Source: DATJLY01 sp035604615 (GTDB lineage Bacteria > Pseudomonadota > Alphaproteobacteria > ATCC43930 > CGMCC-115725). From it: 64,000 bases of DNA. The DNA is taken from contig DATNID010000065.1 of the NCBI GenBank assembly GCA_035604615.1, positions 1 through 64,000 of the forward strand, written 5' to 3'. Within the stretch, counting starts at the first letter, position 1; the number at the start of each line of letters is the position of its first letter. Shown in pieces: positions 55,636 through 63,614 of the stretch. Below the pieces are notes generated by a model. That model saw only the letters and a list, made by a program, of their open reading frames with translations. It ran no database searches and was not told where the DNA came from. The position numbers and the translations under genes are program-made.

Positions 55636-56457
55636 TCAAACGCGGACGACGCGGCGGCGGTGCGGCAGGAAGCGCATCAACGCGCCGATCCCCACCAGCG
55701 TCATCATGTAGAAGACAAGCTGGATACCGGCCGGCCGTGCGGTGTAGCCCATGAGTGCGTGCAGCACCTGGCCGGGAATGCTGCCCTCGGTCAGCAGGCG
55801 TGAGGTATCCCACACGGTGTTGCCGAGCGGCGGCACGAGATCGGCCTGCACCAGGAAGGCCGCGCCCTGCGACGCCATCCCTGCGGCGAGCAGCAGAACG
55901 AGCCAGCTCGTCACGGCAAACAGGCGATTGAGCGGAATGCTGAGCAGGCCAAGATAGATCGCCGCGCCCGCCGCGACCCCGGCCGCGAGGCCCAGCGCGC
56001 CGCCCACCAGCATGACGGCGGCGCTGTAGCCCCCGGCCACCGCGACGCCGTAAAGAAACAGCACGATCTCAGAACCCTCGCGCAGCGCCGCGAGCCCGAC
56101 CACCAACCCGAGCGCGTAGAGCGGCTGCGCGCCGGAGAGCACGTCCTTGCCGATCCTGGTCGCCTCGGCCGCCATCTCGCGGCCGTGCCGGCTCATCCAG
56201 ACGTTATGCCAGCCGAGCATGGCGACCGCGGCGAACAGGACGGCGGCGTTGAACAGTTCCTGGCCGATGCCGTCCACCGCCGCGGCGATCTCGCCGGCAA
56301 AGCCCGCGACCAGCATCGCGCCCAGCACGCCGGCGGCCACGCCGCCCGAAACCCAGACGAGGCGCCGCTTCACGCCGCGGCTGGCGGCCAGCACGATGCC
56401 TACGACCAAGGCGGCCTCGAGAACCTCGCGGAAGACGATGATTGCGGTCGCCAGCAT
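55636..56457 (-). CDS. FTR1/EfeU-family iron permease
   Basis: The 273-residue inner-membrane protein has seven predicted helices and two REXXE iron-binding motifs: FREVLEAAL at residues 9-17 and LREGSEIVLF near residue 125. These are the defining residues of the FTR1/EfeU ferric/ferrous permeases, and both are intact. It moves iron into the cytoplasm. It lies nine bases after the cupredoxin gene and is transcribed with it. Neither a full EfeO nor an EfeB peroxidase gene is next to it. Confidence 0.93.
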   Translation of the reverse strand: MLATAIIVFREVLEAALVVGIVLAASRGVKRRLVWVSGGVAAGVLGAMLVAGFAGEIAAAVDGIGQELFNAAVLFAAVAMLGWHNVWMSRHGREMAAEATRIGKDVLSGAQPLYALGLVVGLAALREGSEIVLFLYGVAVAGGYSAAVMLVGGALGLAAGVAAGAAIYLGLLSIPLNRLFAVTSWLVLLLAAGMASQGAAFLVQADLVPPLGNTVWDTSRLLTEGSIPGQVLHALMGYTARPAGIQLVFYMMTLVGIGALMRFLPHRRRVVRV

Positions 56458-56466
56458 GACCTGCCC

Positions 56467-56787
56467 CTATTTCACGACCAGATGGCCGCGGGTTTCCGGA
56501 TGGAAGTCGTCGAAGAACTCGTAGCGGCCGGGATCGAGCGGGCCGATGAAGACGCTGATCTGGCCGCCCGACTGCACCACTTTTTCGCGATGCAGCTCGG
56601 TGCTCTCGAATTCCGAGGTGGTCGGGTCGTCGTTGCGGACGATGAGCTTGACCTTGGCGCCGGCGGCAATCTCCAGCTCCGCCGGGACGAACTGATGGTT
56701 CTTGATCGCGATCACCGGATCGTCGGCCAGCGCGGGCGACGCGAGCGCGAGCAACAGTAGGACCGGAAGGAGCGTGTGGCGGACCAT
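56467..56787 (-). CDS. Periplasmic cupredoxin-like protein
   Basis: This 106-residue protein has a signal peptide (about residues 1-22) and a cupredoxin fold (HQFVPAELEIAAGAKVKLIV, then PGRYEFFDDFHPETRGHL). It most resembles the cupredoxin domain of EfeO-type iron-uptake proteins. The final FHPETRGHL has histidines for metal, but the usual copper cysteine is missing, so it may bind iron or copper without a blue-copper site. Start ATG 56787 gives the signal; the earlier frame overlaps the operator. Confidence 0.85.
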   Translation of the reverse strand: MVRHTLLPVLLLLALASPALADDPVIAIKNHQFVPAELEIAAGAKVKLIVRNDDPTTSEFESTELHREKVVQSGGQISVFIGPLDPGRYEFFDDFHPETRGHLVVK

Positions 56788-56815
56788 GGCGGATGCGGCC
56801 AGTTGCGAATGCAAT

Positions 56816-56830
56816 TGCGAACTGTTCGCA
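56816..56830. promoter_or_regulatory. Palindrome upstream of the cupredoxin-FTR1 operon
   Basis: TGCGAA-CTG-TTCGCA, with an extra overlapping TGCGAATGCAATTGCGAA repeat at 56804-56821, lies 28 bases upstream of the ATG. The symmetry and iron genes fit a Fur-like or other iron-regulator operator. Confidence 0.6.
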
Positions 56831-56948
56831 TCTTATTGCCCGCGGCTACCCCGACGCAAGTAGATTCCGGCCCGGCGCCTGGACAAGCTTCCGGGGCAAC
56901 GCCATCGTACGATTTACGGTCATCGCATGGCTTGACACGGCAATGCAC

Positions 56949-56977
56949 GTGACCCCCGAGCTTGTCCCGGGGGTCAC
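56949..56977. terminator. Hairpin after the LuxR-type gene
   Basis: GTGACCCCC (56949-56957) pairs perfectly with GGGGGTCAC (56969-56977) just beyond the LuxR-type stop. There is no clear T-run on either strand. Confidence 0.5.
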
Positions 56978-56998
56978 GACAGCGATGGCGATACCGTC

Positions 56999-57697
56999 TC
57001 AGACGGCGTGGGGCGGGGGCGCGGAGATCGAGCGCCCGGTCGCGACCAGCGCCGCCTGGGTGCGGTTGGCGACGTTGAGGCGTCGGATGATCTGCTTCAC
57101 ATGCGCCTTCACCGTGCTCTCCGACATGGCGAGCGCATCGGCGATGAGCTTGTTCGAGCGTCCCTGGCTGATCAGCGCCAGCACGTCGCGCTGGCGCCGC
57201 GTGAGCCCGGACCAGGGCTCGGCCATGGCGCCGTTGGTCCGCGGCGCGCCCGCCTCGAGGAGCGAGGACGGGACATAGACCCCGCCGGCCAGCACCAGGT
57301 CGATCGCCCCCATCAGCACCCTGAGGCTCAGCGAGGCGGGCAGGAAGCCGCGCGCGCCGGTGCCGAGAAGCTGGCGTGCGCGCTGGGCGTTGTCGGTCTC
57401 GGCGAGGATCACCAGCGGCGTGTCCGGCAGGGCAGTGCGCAGGACCTCGATCTGGCGCAGGTCGATATGCTCGGCGGTGGCGGCGCCGATCAGCACCAGG
57501 TCGAACCGGCTGCCGGCGCCGACCAGCTGCAGCAGTTCGTCGGCATTGCCCGCCTCGGTGACGCGGCGGCCGGGGCTGTGCTGGGCGAGCGCGAGGCGCA
57601 GGCATTCGCGCCGCAGCCGGCTGGCATCGACGACGGCGATGGTGCCGGCAGGCAAAGGCATGGCATCGCCGTCGCGAATGGATTCGGATCGTCCCAT
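56999..57697 (-). CDS. LuxR-type regulator with degenerate receiver domain
   Basis: The 232-residue protein has an N-terminal receiver-like fold (residues 18-135) and a LuxR helix-turn-helix (about 165-222, LTRRQRDVLALISQGRSNKL). The phosphoacceptor position that should be aspartate is G71 (FDLVLIGAA), and the C-terminal signalling lysine is replaced (GFLPAS), so it is probably not phosphorylated. It may be regulated by protein contact or a ligand. GGAGGAA precedes the ATG. It lies upstream of the iron operon on the same strand; control of that operon is possible but unproved. Confidence 0.85.
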   Translation of the reverse strand: MGRSESIRDGDAMPLPAGTIAVVDASRLRRECLRLALAQHSPGRRVTEAGNADELLQLVGAGSRFDLVLIGAATAEHIDLRQIEVLRTALPDTPLVILAETDNAQRARQLLGTGARGFLPASLSLRVLMGAIDLVLAGGVYVPSSLLEAGAPRTNGAMAEPWSGLTRRQRDVLALISQGRSNKLIADALAMSESTVKAHVKQIIRRLNVANRTQAALVATGRSISAPPPHAV

Positions 57698-57850
57698 TTG
57701 GTTCCTCCAGCGAGATTTCCGCGCCTAAGGATCGCCAAAGGTTTGATCCCTTTGAAGTAAAGTTCTGTGAGGTTGTGTATCGGAATGTAACTCTCCCGGG
57801 GGGCATCGACCCGGCCCGAAAGTAAACCGAACCTTTACCGCCTCCGTGCC

Positions 57851-58042
57851 ATGCTTGCGTCCGTGACCACCCCGATCGCCGCGCCTCTGACGCCGCCGCA
57901 GCTTGCGGTGCTGCAGAAGCCGCCGGATGCCGCGCCGCTGCCCGCGCCCGTCGCGCCGCGGCCGCAGCCGCGCACCGCTCAAGCCGGCACCACCCCTTCG
58001 GGCGGGTCCAGCCGCGGCCGCTTCCTCGACATCACGGTGTGA
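57851..58042 (+). CDS. Small alanine/proline-rich protein
   Basis: A 63-residue ORF, rich in proline and alanine, ending GSSRGRFLDITV. The C-terminal part looks like a folded or motif-bearing end rather than chance. No signal, membrane helix or known family. The ribosome-binding site is weak. It lies in the gap between the divergent LuxR gene and the convergent purH gene. Moderate doubt that it is translated. Confidence 0.4.
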   Translation: MLASVTTPIAAPLTPPQLAVLQKPPDAAPLPAPVAPRPQPRTAQAGTTPSGGSSRGRFLDITV

Positions 58043-58051
58043 CCGCCCGCC

Positions 58052-59635
58052 TCAGTGGCGGAAGTGGCGCATGCCGGTGAACACCATGGCGACGCCGGCG
58101 CGGTCGGCGGCGTCGATCACGTCCGAGTCGCGCACCGATCCGCCCGGCTGAATGACCGCCGTCGCGCCGGCCGCGATGGTCGCCTCGAGTCCATCCGCGA
58201 ATGGAAAGAATGCGTCCGACGCCGCGACCGAGCCTTGGGTCGGCGGCGCCGCGAGACCGGCGGCGCGGCCCGCCTCCTCGGCCTTGAAGGCGGCGATGCG
58301 CGCGGCATCGACGCGACTCATCTGGCCGGCGCCGATGCCGACCGTGGCCCCGTCTTTGGCATAGACGATGGCGTTCGACTTCACATGCTTCGCCACCGTG
58401 AAGGCGAACAGGAGATCGCGCGTCTCATCTGGCGTCGGCGCGCGCCTGGTCACGATTTTGAGCGCGCTTTCCTCGATCCGCCCGGCATCGGCGGTCTGGA
58501 GCAGGAAGCCGCCGGCGAGCGAGCGCAAGGTCATCTCCGGCGCGGCGGGATCGGGGAGCGCGCCCGTGACGAGGACGCGCAGCGCGGTCTTGCGCGCGAG
58601 GATCGCCGCCGCTTCCGGCGCGATTTCGGGCGCGATCACCACCTCGACGAAAAGCTTGGCGACGGCCTCGGCGGTCGCGGCGTCGAGCGTGCGGTTGACG
58701 GCGATGATGCCGCCGAACGCGCTCACCGGATCGCACGCCAGCGCGCGCGCATAAGCCGCCGCGAGATCGCCCGCCACCGCCGCGCCGCAGGGATTGGCGT
58801 GCTTGATGATGGCGACCGCCGGCGCTGCGAACTCGGCCACCAGCGCCAGCGCCGCATCGGTGTCGTTGAGGTTGTTGTAGGACAGCTCCTTGCCCTGGAC
58901 CTGGCGCGCGGTCGCGACGCCGGGGCGCTGCCCGGGCGCGACATAGAGCGCCGCCTGCTGGTGCGGGTTCTCGCCATAGCGCAGCAACTGCGCGCGCGTC
59001 GCGGCGAGGACCAGCGTCTCGGGAAAAATCTCGCCTTGCTCGCGCGCGAACCAGTGCGCGATCCCGGCGTCATAGGCGGCGGTGTGGGCGAAAGCCTGCG
59101 CGGCGAGGCGGCGGCGCAGCGCGTGCGAGGTGGCGCCGTGCTGCGCCTTCATCTCGGCGATTACCGCATCATAGTCGGAATGCTCGGTGACGGTGGTGAC
59201 GAAGTCGTGGTTCTTGGCCGCGCCGCGAATGAGGGACGGACCGCCGATGTCGATGTTCTCGATGCAGTCGTCGAAACTCGCGCCCTTCGCCACCGTCGCC
59301 GCGAACGGGTAGAGATTGACCACCACCAGATCAATGGGCGCGATGTGGTGCTGGGCGAGCGCGCCGAGATGCGCGGGGAGGTCGCGGCGCGCGAGGATGC
59401 CGCCATGGATCGCCGGGTGGAGGGTCTTGACCCGCCCGTCGAGCAGCTCGGGGAAACCCGTGACCGAGGCGACGTCGGCGACCGCGAGTCCGGCCTCGGC
59501 GAGCGTGCGCGCGGTGCCGCCGGTCGAGACCAGCGCCACGCCCAAAGACGCCAGCGCCCGCGCGAAGGCAACGAGCCCGGTCTTGTCGGAAACGGAGAGG
59601 AGCGCGCGCTCGATCGGGCGGGAGATGTCGGGCAT
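58052..59635 (-). CDS. purH: Bifunctional AICAR transformylase/IMP cyclohydrolase PurH
   Basis: The 527-residue enzyme has the N-terminal MGS-like IMP cyclohydrolase (RALLSVSDKTGLVAFARALA, LLDGRVKTLHPAIHGGILAR) and the C-terminal AICAR formyltransferase domain (LRYGENPHQQAALYVAPGQR, AIIKHANPCGAAVAG, FFPFADGLEATIAAGATAVI, QPGGSVRDSDVIDAADRAGV). Both domains look complete. It carries out the last two steps of purine synthesis, taking formyl groups from the same folate pool fed by fhs. Start ATG gives MPDISRPIERALLSVSDKTG. Confidence 0.97.
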   Translation of the reverse strand: MPDISRPIERALLSVSDKTGLVAFARALASLGVALVSTGGTARTLAEAGLAVADVASVTGFPELLDGRVKTLHPAIHGGILARRDLPAHLGALAQHHIAPIDLVVVNLYPFAATVAKGASFDDCIENIDIGGPSLIRGAAKNHDFVTTVTEHSDYDAVIAEMKAQHGATSHALRRRLAAQAFAHTAAYDAGIAHWFAREQGEIFPETLVLAATRAQLLRYGENPHQQAALYVAPGQRPGVATARQVQGKELSYNNLNDTDAALALVAEFAAPAVAIIKHANPCGAAVAGDLAAAYARALACDPVSAFGGIIAVNRTLDAATAEAVAKLFVEVVIAPEIAPEAAAILARKTALRVLVTGALPDPAAPEMTLRSLAGGFLLQTADAGRIEESALKIVTRRAPTPDETRDLLFAFTVAKHVKSNAIVYAKDGATVGIGAGQMSRVDAARIAAFKAEEAGRAAGLAAPPTQGSVAASDAFFPFADGLEATIAAGATAVIQPGGSVRDSDVIDAADRAGVAMVFTGMRHFRH

Positions 59636-59682
59636 CGGCGGTTCCTTGGGCTAGGCGACGATAAGGGGCGTCCGGCGCGGGT

Positions 59683-61248
59683 TCAAGCAGCCTTGCCCTC
59701 GCGCTTCAGCGCCCAGCGCACGCGCGCGCCGTGCGTGCCGACATGACCGTCGAGCAGGATCTGCTGCGTCCGCACCGGCGCGCCGGAACCCGCGTAGATG
59801 CTCTCGCCCAGGCTCAGCACCGCACCCTCGGCGGCGAAGCGCCAGCGCGCGCCGCTCGGCAGCTTCAAGCTCACCGCGCTGGCGCCGGGCTGCAGCGCCG
59901 GATCGACCGCGGGATGGAGGTGGAAGCGGATGGCGAAGCCGCTTCCGGCGGTCCCGGTCAGCATGTCCTCGCCGCGCAGATCGTCGCCGTCGGCGGCGAG
60001 AAAGAGCTGGCGCGCATGGGTCAATCCGAAATTGGCGCGGTAGCCGTCATGGGTCGCCGCCACCAGCAGATCGCCCTCGTGCTCGACACGCTTTTGCTTC
60101 GCGCCGCGCGGCGCCTGGCCGAGCGTACCGTCGGCGCGGATCTCGGCGCTGTTGGTGTCGGCGACGATCGCAGTCGAGTGCGCCGCAGTGGCGCGGAGTG
60201 CGGCGCGCCAGGGCTCTGCGGCACTCGCGCCGCAATTGACGATGATCCGCTCGGCACCGTGGCTCATCTCGAAGGAGAGGGCGCCGGCATGGGCGTCGCG
60301 GTCGAAGCCTGGGGCGGCGGGCTCGCCGCAATCGAACAGCGCCACGGTGCCGCCGGCCTGGAGCCGCTCGAACCCGGTGTCGGGCGCGGTGAGCGGCGCG
60401 CGGCCGCGCGCATCGGCGCGGGCGAGCACGAGATCGATGAGCGCCGCATCGCCCTCGTCGGCGCCGTTGAAGAGCGCGAACCCGCCATCGCCATGACGGA
60501 AGAAACGCACCATCAAACCGACGCGCTCGATGGCGCGGAGGAGCGCGTCGGGCACGCTCTCGCCCGCCGCCTGGAGCGAAGCGCGCGCGTCGACGAGACA
60601 GCGCAGTGCCGCGAGCTGCGCCTTGGGGCTGCGCGCGCGGTGCCCGCCGTCGGGCCAGAACTGCACCGCGATCTCGTGCTCGAGACGCTGCAGCGCGTCT
60701 GCGACCCGGCGCTTGCCGCCGAGCGCCGCCTGCACCGTGACCAGCCCGCGCACGCCATTGAGCCGCGCCACCCCCTCGCCTTCGCGCCCGGCGACGCGTG
60801 CCAAGTGCCGCGCCTGGCGCGCGAACGATGCGACCAGCCCACCGCCCATGCGCTCGAATTGCTCGAGCCAGGCGAAGAGGCGGTCGCTGAGCACGTCGGC
60901 GCGCCAGGTGAACTGGTCATAGACCGTGTAGCGGCGCACCCAGTCATCGGTCCATTCGCGCGCCGCGCGCGCAGCCGGCTCGCCGCCGAGCGAGGCGAGA
61001 TCGGCAAGCCAGGAGAAGCCATGGAGCCAGGCGCGCCACGCATCGGAGCGCGGCGCGTCCCACGGCGGAAGCGCGCTCTCGACCGTCTCGCCGGCGAAGG
61101 CGAAGCGGCCGGCGAGCATATCCTCCCCGCGCGCAGCCACGCCGGGCCAGCGCGCCTTCAGGTGGAGCGCGAGCGTTTCCGGCGCCGGCCACGACAGCGC
61201 GAGATGATAAAGCGCGGAGCCGTAGAAGAGCGCGCGGGCGGTCGCCAT
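59683..61248 (-). CDS. Heparinase II/III family protein
   Basis: The 521-residue protein has an N-terminal all-helical toroid-like half (YTVYDQFTWRADVLSDRLFA, FWPDGGHRARSPKAQLAALR) and a C-terminal beta-sandwich half with LFDCGEPAAPGFDRDAHAGA and HSTAIVADTNSAEI, matching heparinase II/III-like polysaccharide lyases found next to rpe and purH in many alphaproteobacteria. No signal peptide is seen, so it may act in the cytoplasm or on a cell-envelope glycan by another route. Start ATG overlaps the rpe stop (TGATG). Housekeeping placement suggests an envelope role. Confidence 0.85.
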   Translation of the reverse strand: MATARALFYGSALYHLALSWPAPETLALHLKARWPGVAARGEDMLAGRFAFAGETVESALPPWDAPRSDAWRAWLHGFSWLADLASLGGEPAARAAREWTDDWVRRYTVYDQFTWRADVLSDRLFAWLEQFERMGGGLVASFARQARHLARVAGREGEGVARLNGVRGLVTVQAALGGKRRVADALQRLEHEIAVQFWPDGGHRARSPKAQLAALRCLVDARASLQAAGESVPDALLRAIERVGLMVRFFRHGDGGFALFNGADEGDAALIDLVLARADARGRAPLTAPDTGFERLQAGGTVALFDCGEPAAPGFDRDAHAGALSFEMSHGAERIIVNCGASAAEPWRAALRATAAHSTAIVADTNSAEIRADGTLGQAPRGAKQKRVEHEGDLLVAATHDGYRANFGLTHARQLFLAADGDDLRGEDMLTGTAGSGFAIRFHLHPAVDPALQPGASAVSLKLPSGARWRFAAEGAVLSLGESIYAGSGAPVRTQQILLDGHVGTHGARVRWALKREGKAA

Positions 61249-61910
61249 CACCCGCCGCGCAGCAGCCGGATATTCTCGGCGTAAGATTGCGCCCCGCCCT
61301 TGAAGCTCGCGGTGCCGGCGACCAGCACGTCGGCGCCGGCGGCGATCGCCTGGCGCGCCGTCGCCGCGTCGATGCCGCCATCGACCTCGAGATCGATGGC
61401 GCGCTTGGTCGCGTCGATCCGCGCCCGCAGGACGCGGATCTTGTCGAGCTGCGAGGCGATGAAGCTCTGCCCGCCGAAGCCGGGATTGACGGTCATCACC
61501 AGCACCAGATCGACCGTGTCGAGGACGTAGTCGACGGCGTCCGACGGCGTCGCCGGGTTGAGCGCCACGCCCGCCTTCTTGCCCAGCGACTTCACCAGCT
61601 CGACGGTGCGGCGCAGATGCGGTCCCGCCTCGGGATGAACGGTGATGATATCGGCGCCGGCCTCGGCGAAGGCCTCGACGTAAGGATCGGCCGGCGAAAT
61701 CATCAGATGCACATCGAAAGGCAGCGCGGTGTGCCCCCGCAACGCCTTCACCACTGCGGGGCCGATCGTGAGATTGGGCACGAAATGCCCATCCATCACG
61801 TCGATGTGGATATAGTCCGCGCCCGCCGCCGCGATCGCCCGCACCTCCTCGCCGAGCCGAGCGAAATCGGCCGAGAGGATCGACGGTGCGATGCGGATGA
61901 CCTGCTGCAT
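61248..61910 (-). CDS. rpe: Ribulose-phosphate 3-epimerase
   Basis: The 220-residue TIM-barrel enzyme has RIAPSILSADFARLGEEV, YIHIDVMDGHFVPNLTIGP, FDVHLMISPADPYVEAFAEA, VNPGFGGQSFI and LEVDGGID, the full RPE motif set including catalytic aspartates and metal histidines. It interconverts ribulose and xylulose 5-phosphates in the pentose phosphate pathway. It overlaps the heparinase-like gene at TGATG and lies 52 bases after the rRNA methyltransferase gene. Confidence 0.97.
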   Translation of the reverse strand: MQQVIRIAPSILSADFARLGEEVRAIAAAGADYIHIDVMDGHFVPNLTIGPAVVKALRGHTALPFDVHLMISPADPYVEAFAEAGADIITVHPEAGPHLRRTVELVKSLGKKAGVALNPATPSDAVDYVLDTVDLVLVMTVNPGFGGQSFIASQLDKIRVLRARIDATKRAIDLEVDGGIDAATARQAIAAGADVLVAGTASFKGGAQSYAENIRLLRGG

Positions 61911-61962
61911 TCAGCCTTGCTAACAAGGAATGGCAACGGCCGCAAGGACGGCCGGCGCGCGA

Positions 61963-63276
61963 TCACGCTGTGCGCACGAGTCGCGCGGCATAGAACCCGT
62001 CGATGCCATCGTAAGCCACGAGATGACACGGCAGCGTGCGCAGATCGCCCTCGGCCGAGATGCATTCGGCGAGCCCGCCGATCTCGTCGGGCGCGATCTT
62101 GTGGCGGCGCAGGGGCGCGCCGCGCGCCAAGAGCCGCGTCACCTGCTGCTCCCCCTCCTGCGGCTCGAGCGAGCAGGTGCAGAACACCAGCGTCCCGCCC
62201 GGCGCCAGCATCTCGACCGCGGCCGCCAAGAGCCGCTCCTGCACCGCGGCGAGGCGCGCGACATCGCTTTCGTTCTTGAGATGCGCCACGTCGGGATGGC
62301 GGCGGATCGCGCCCGTCGCGGTGCAGGGCGCATCGAGCAGCACGAACGGAGCCGGCGCCGCCGGGCGCCACTGCGCGGCGTCGGCGATCACCGTTTCCAC
62401 CGTGAGCGAAAGCCGCGCGAGATTGGCGGCCAGCCGCTCGACGCGGCGGGGCGAGCGGTCGATCGCGGTGACGCGCGCGCCCGCTGCGGCAAGCTGCGCC
62501 GTCTTGCCGCCCGGCGCGGCGCACAGATCGATGACGGGCCGGTCCCTGATGTCGCCGAGCAACGTCGCCGGGATCGCGGCCGCCGCGTCCTGCACCCACC
62601 ACGCGCCCTCGGCGAAGCCAGGAAGTGCGGTGATCTGGCCGCCGGCGGCGCGCCGCAGCGTGCCGGTCGGCAGCAAAATCGCATCGAGCGCTTCGCGCCA
62701 ATGCTCGACGTCGCCGCGCACCGTGATGTCGAGCGGCGCCTCGGTGAGATGGGCGAGTGCGATCCGGCCCGCCACCTCCTCACCGTAGGCGTCGCACCAA
62801 GCGCGCCACAGCCACGCCGGCGTGTCGATGCGGGCGGCCTCTTCTTCGGTGGCGGGCACGGGCAGCTCGTGCGCGATGCGGCGCAGGACCGCGTTGACCA
62901 GCCCCTTATGCGTGACGAAGCCGCGCGAGGCCGCGAGATCGACGCTGGTCGCGACCGCGGCATGGGCGGGCGTGCGCAGGAACAGGAGCTGCGCCGCGCC
63001 CAGGCGCAAAATGTCCTGCACCGGCGCCGCGCGCGGCGGCAGCGGCGAATTGAGGCGCGGCGCGATTGCGGCGTCGAGCTGGGCCAGCCGGCGCAGCACG
63101 GTCGCGACCAGGAGGCGCGCGAATCCGCGGTCGCGCAGCTCCAGCGCCGCCAGGTCGCTATTCTCTTCCATGGCGTCGTCGAGCGCGCGCTTGTGGCGCA
63201 GCACCGCTTCGATCAGGTCGAGGGCGATGCCGCGCGCCGCCGGCGGCGCGGCGGCAGTGGCAGCAGGGGCGGGCAT
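61963..63276 (-). CDS. RsmB-like 16S rRNA (cytosine-C5) methyltransferase
   Basis: The 437-residue protein has an N-terminal NusB-like domain (residues 14-140, IALDLIEAVLRHKRALDDAM) and a C-terminal SAM-dependent domain with VIDLCAAPGGKTAQLA, LLDAPCTATGAIRRHPD and FCTCSLEPQEGEQQV, supplying the two cysteines of the RsmB/NOL1/Sun family. It methylates 16S rRNA at a cytosine, probably C967 (E. coli numbering). An upstream alternative frame is only a shadow. It precedes rpe on the same strand. Confidence 0.93.
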   Translation of the reverse strand: MPAPAATAAAPPAARGIALDLIEAVLRHKRALDDAMEENSDLAALELRDRGFARLLVATVLRRLAQLDAAIAPRLNSPLPPRAAPVQDILRLGAAQLLFLRTPAHAAVATSVDLAASRGFVTHKGLVNAVLRRIAHELPVPATEEEAARIDTPAWLWRAWCDAYGEEVAGRIALAHLTEAPLDITVRGDVEHWREALDAILLPTGTLRRAAGGQITALPGFAEGAWWVQDAAAAIPATLLGDIRDRPVIDLCAAPGGKTAQLAAAGARVTAIDRSPRRVERLAANLARLSLTVETVIADAAQWRPAAPAPFVLLDAPCTATGAIRRHPDVAHLKNESDVARLAAVQERLLAAAVEMLAPGGTLVFCTCSLEPQEGEQQVTRLLARGAPLRRHKIAPDEIGGLAECISAEGDLRTLPCHLVAYDGIDGFYAARLVRTA

Positions 63277-63349
63277 GGGCCGATCCCAAACCTCCCGAAA
63301 AGGTGCTGGCGGGCTGGAACACGGCCCGCCTCGGCGTCATATTTGCACC

Positions 63350-63508
63350 ATGACCACGACCGACAAGACCACGCCTGCCCCGGAGCCAGCGCCCGCAAAG
63401 CCCGCTGACAAGGCCGACAAGGAACCGCGCGAGATCGGCGGCCCCAAGGGACCCGAGCCGACCCGCTATGGCGATTGGGAGCAGAACGGACGCTGCACCG
63501 ATTTTTGA
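63350..63508 (+). CDS. SDHAF4/DUF1674-type succinate dehydrogenase assembly factor
   Basis: A 52-residue protein with a charged, disordered start and the family's highly conserved C-terminus EIGGPKGPEPTRYGDW, ending NGRCTDF. In mitochondria and alphaproteobacteria this family (Sdh8/SDHAF4/DUF1674) helps flavinated SdhA mature. It lies alone, divergent from the rRNA methyltransferase gene, and is short enough to be missed by gene finders. The sdh genes are not in the window. Confidence 0.9.
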   Translation: MTTTDKTTPAPEPAPAKPADKADKEPREIGGPKGPEPTRYGDWEQNGRCTDF

Positions 63509-63526
63509 TCGCTTTCCCGCCGCGCT

Positions 63527-63609
63527 GTCATTGCGAGCACAGCGAAGCAATCTCCCTGACGCGTGGTCGAGGAGATTGCGTCGTCGCCCTTCGGGCTCCT
63601 CGCAATGAC
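63527..63609. repeat. REP-type palindrome (GTCATTGCGAG family), second copy
   Basis: GTCATTGCGAG at the left, CTCGCAATGAC at the right, with inner AGCGAAGCAATCTCC and GGAGATTGCGTCGTCGCC. Same family as 39682-39752, between convergent gene ends. Confidence 0.85.
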
Positions 63610-63614
63610 GGAAG

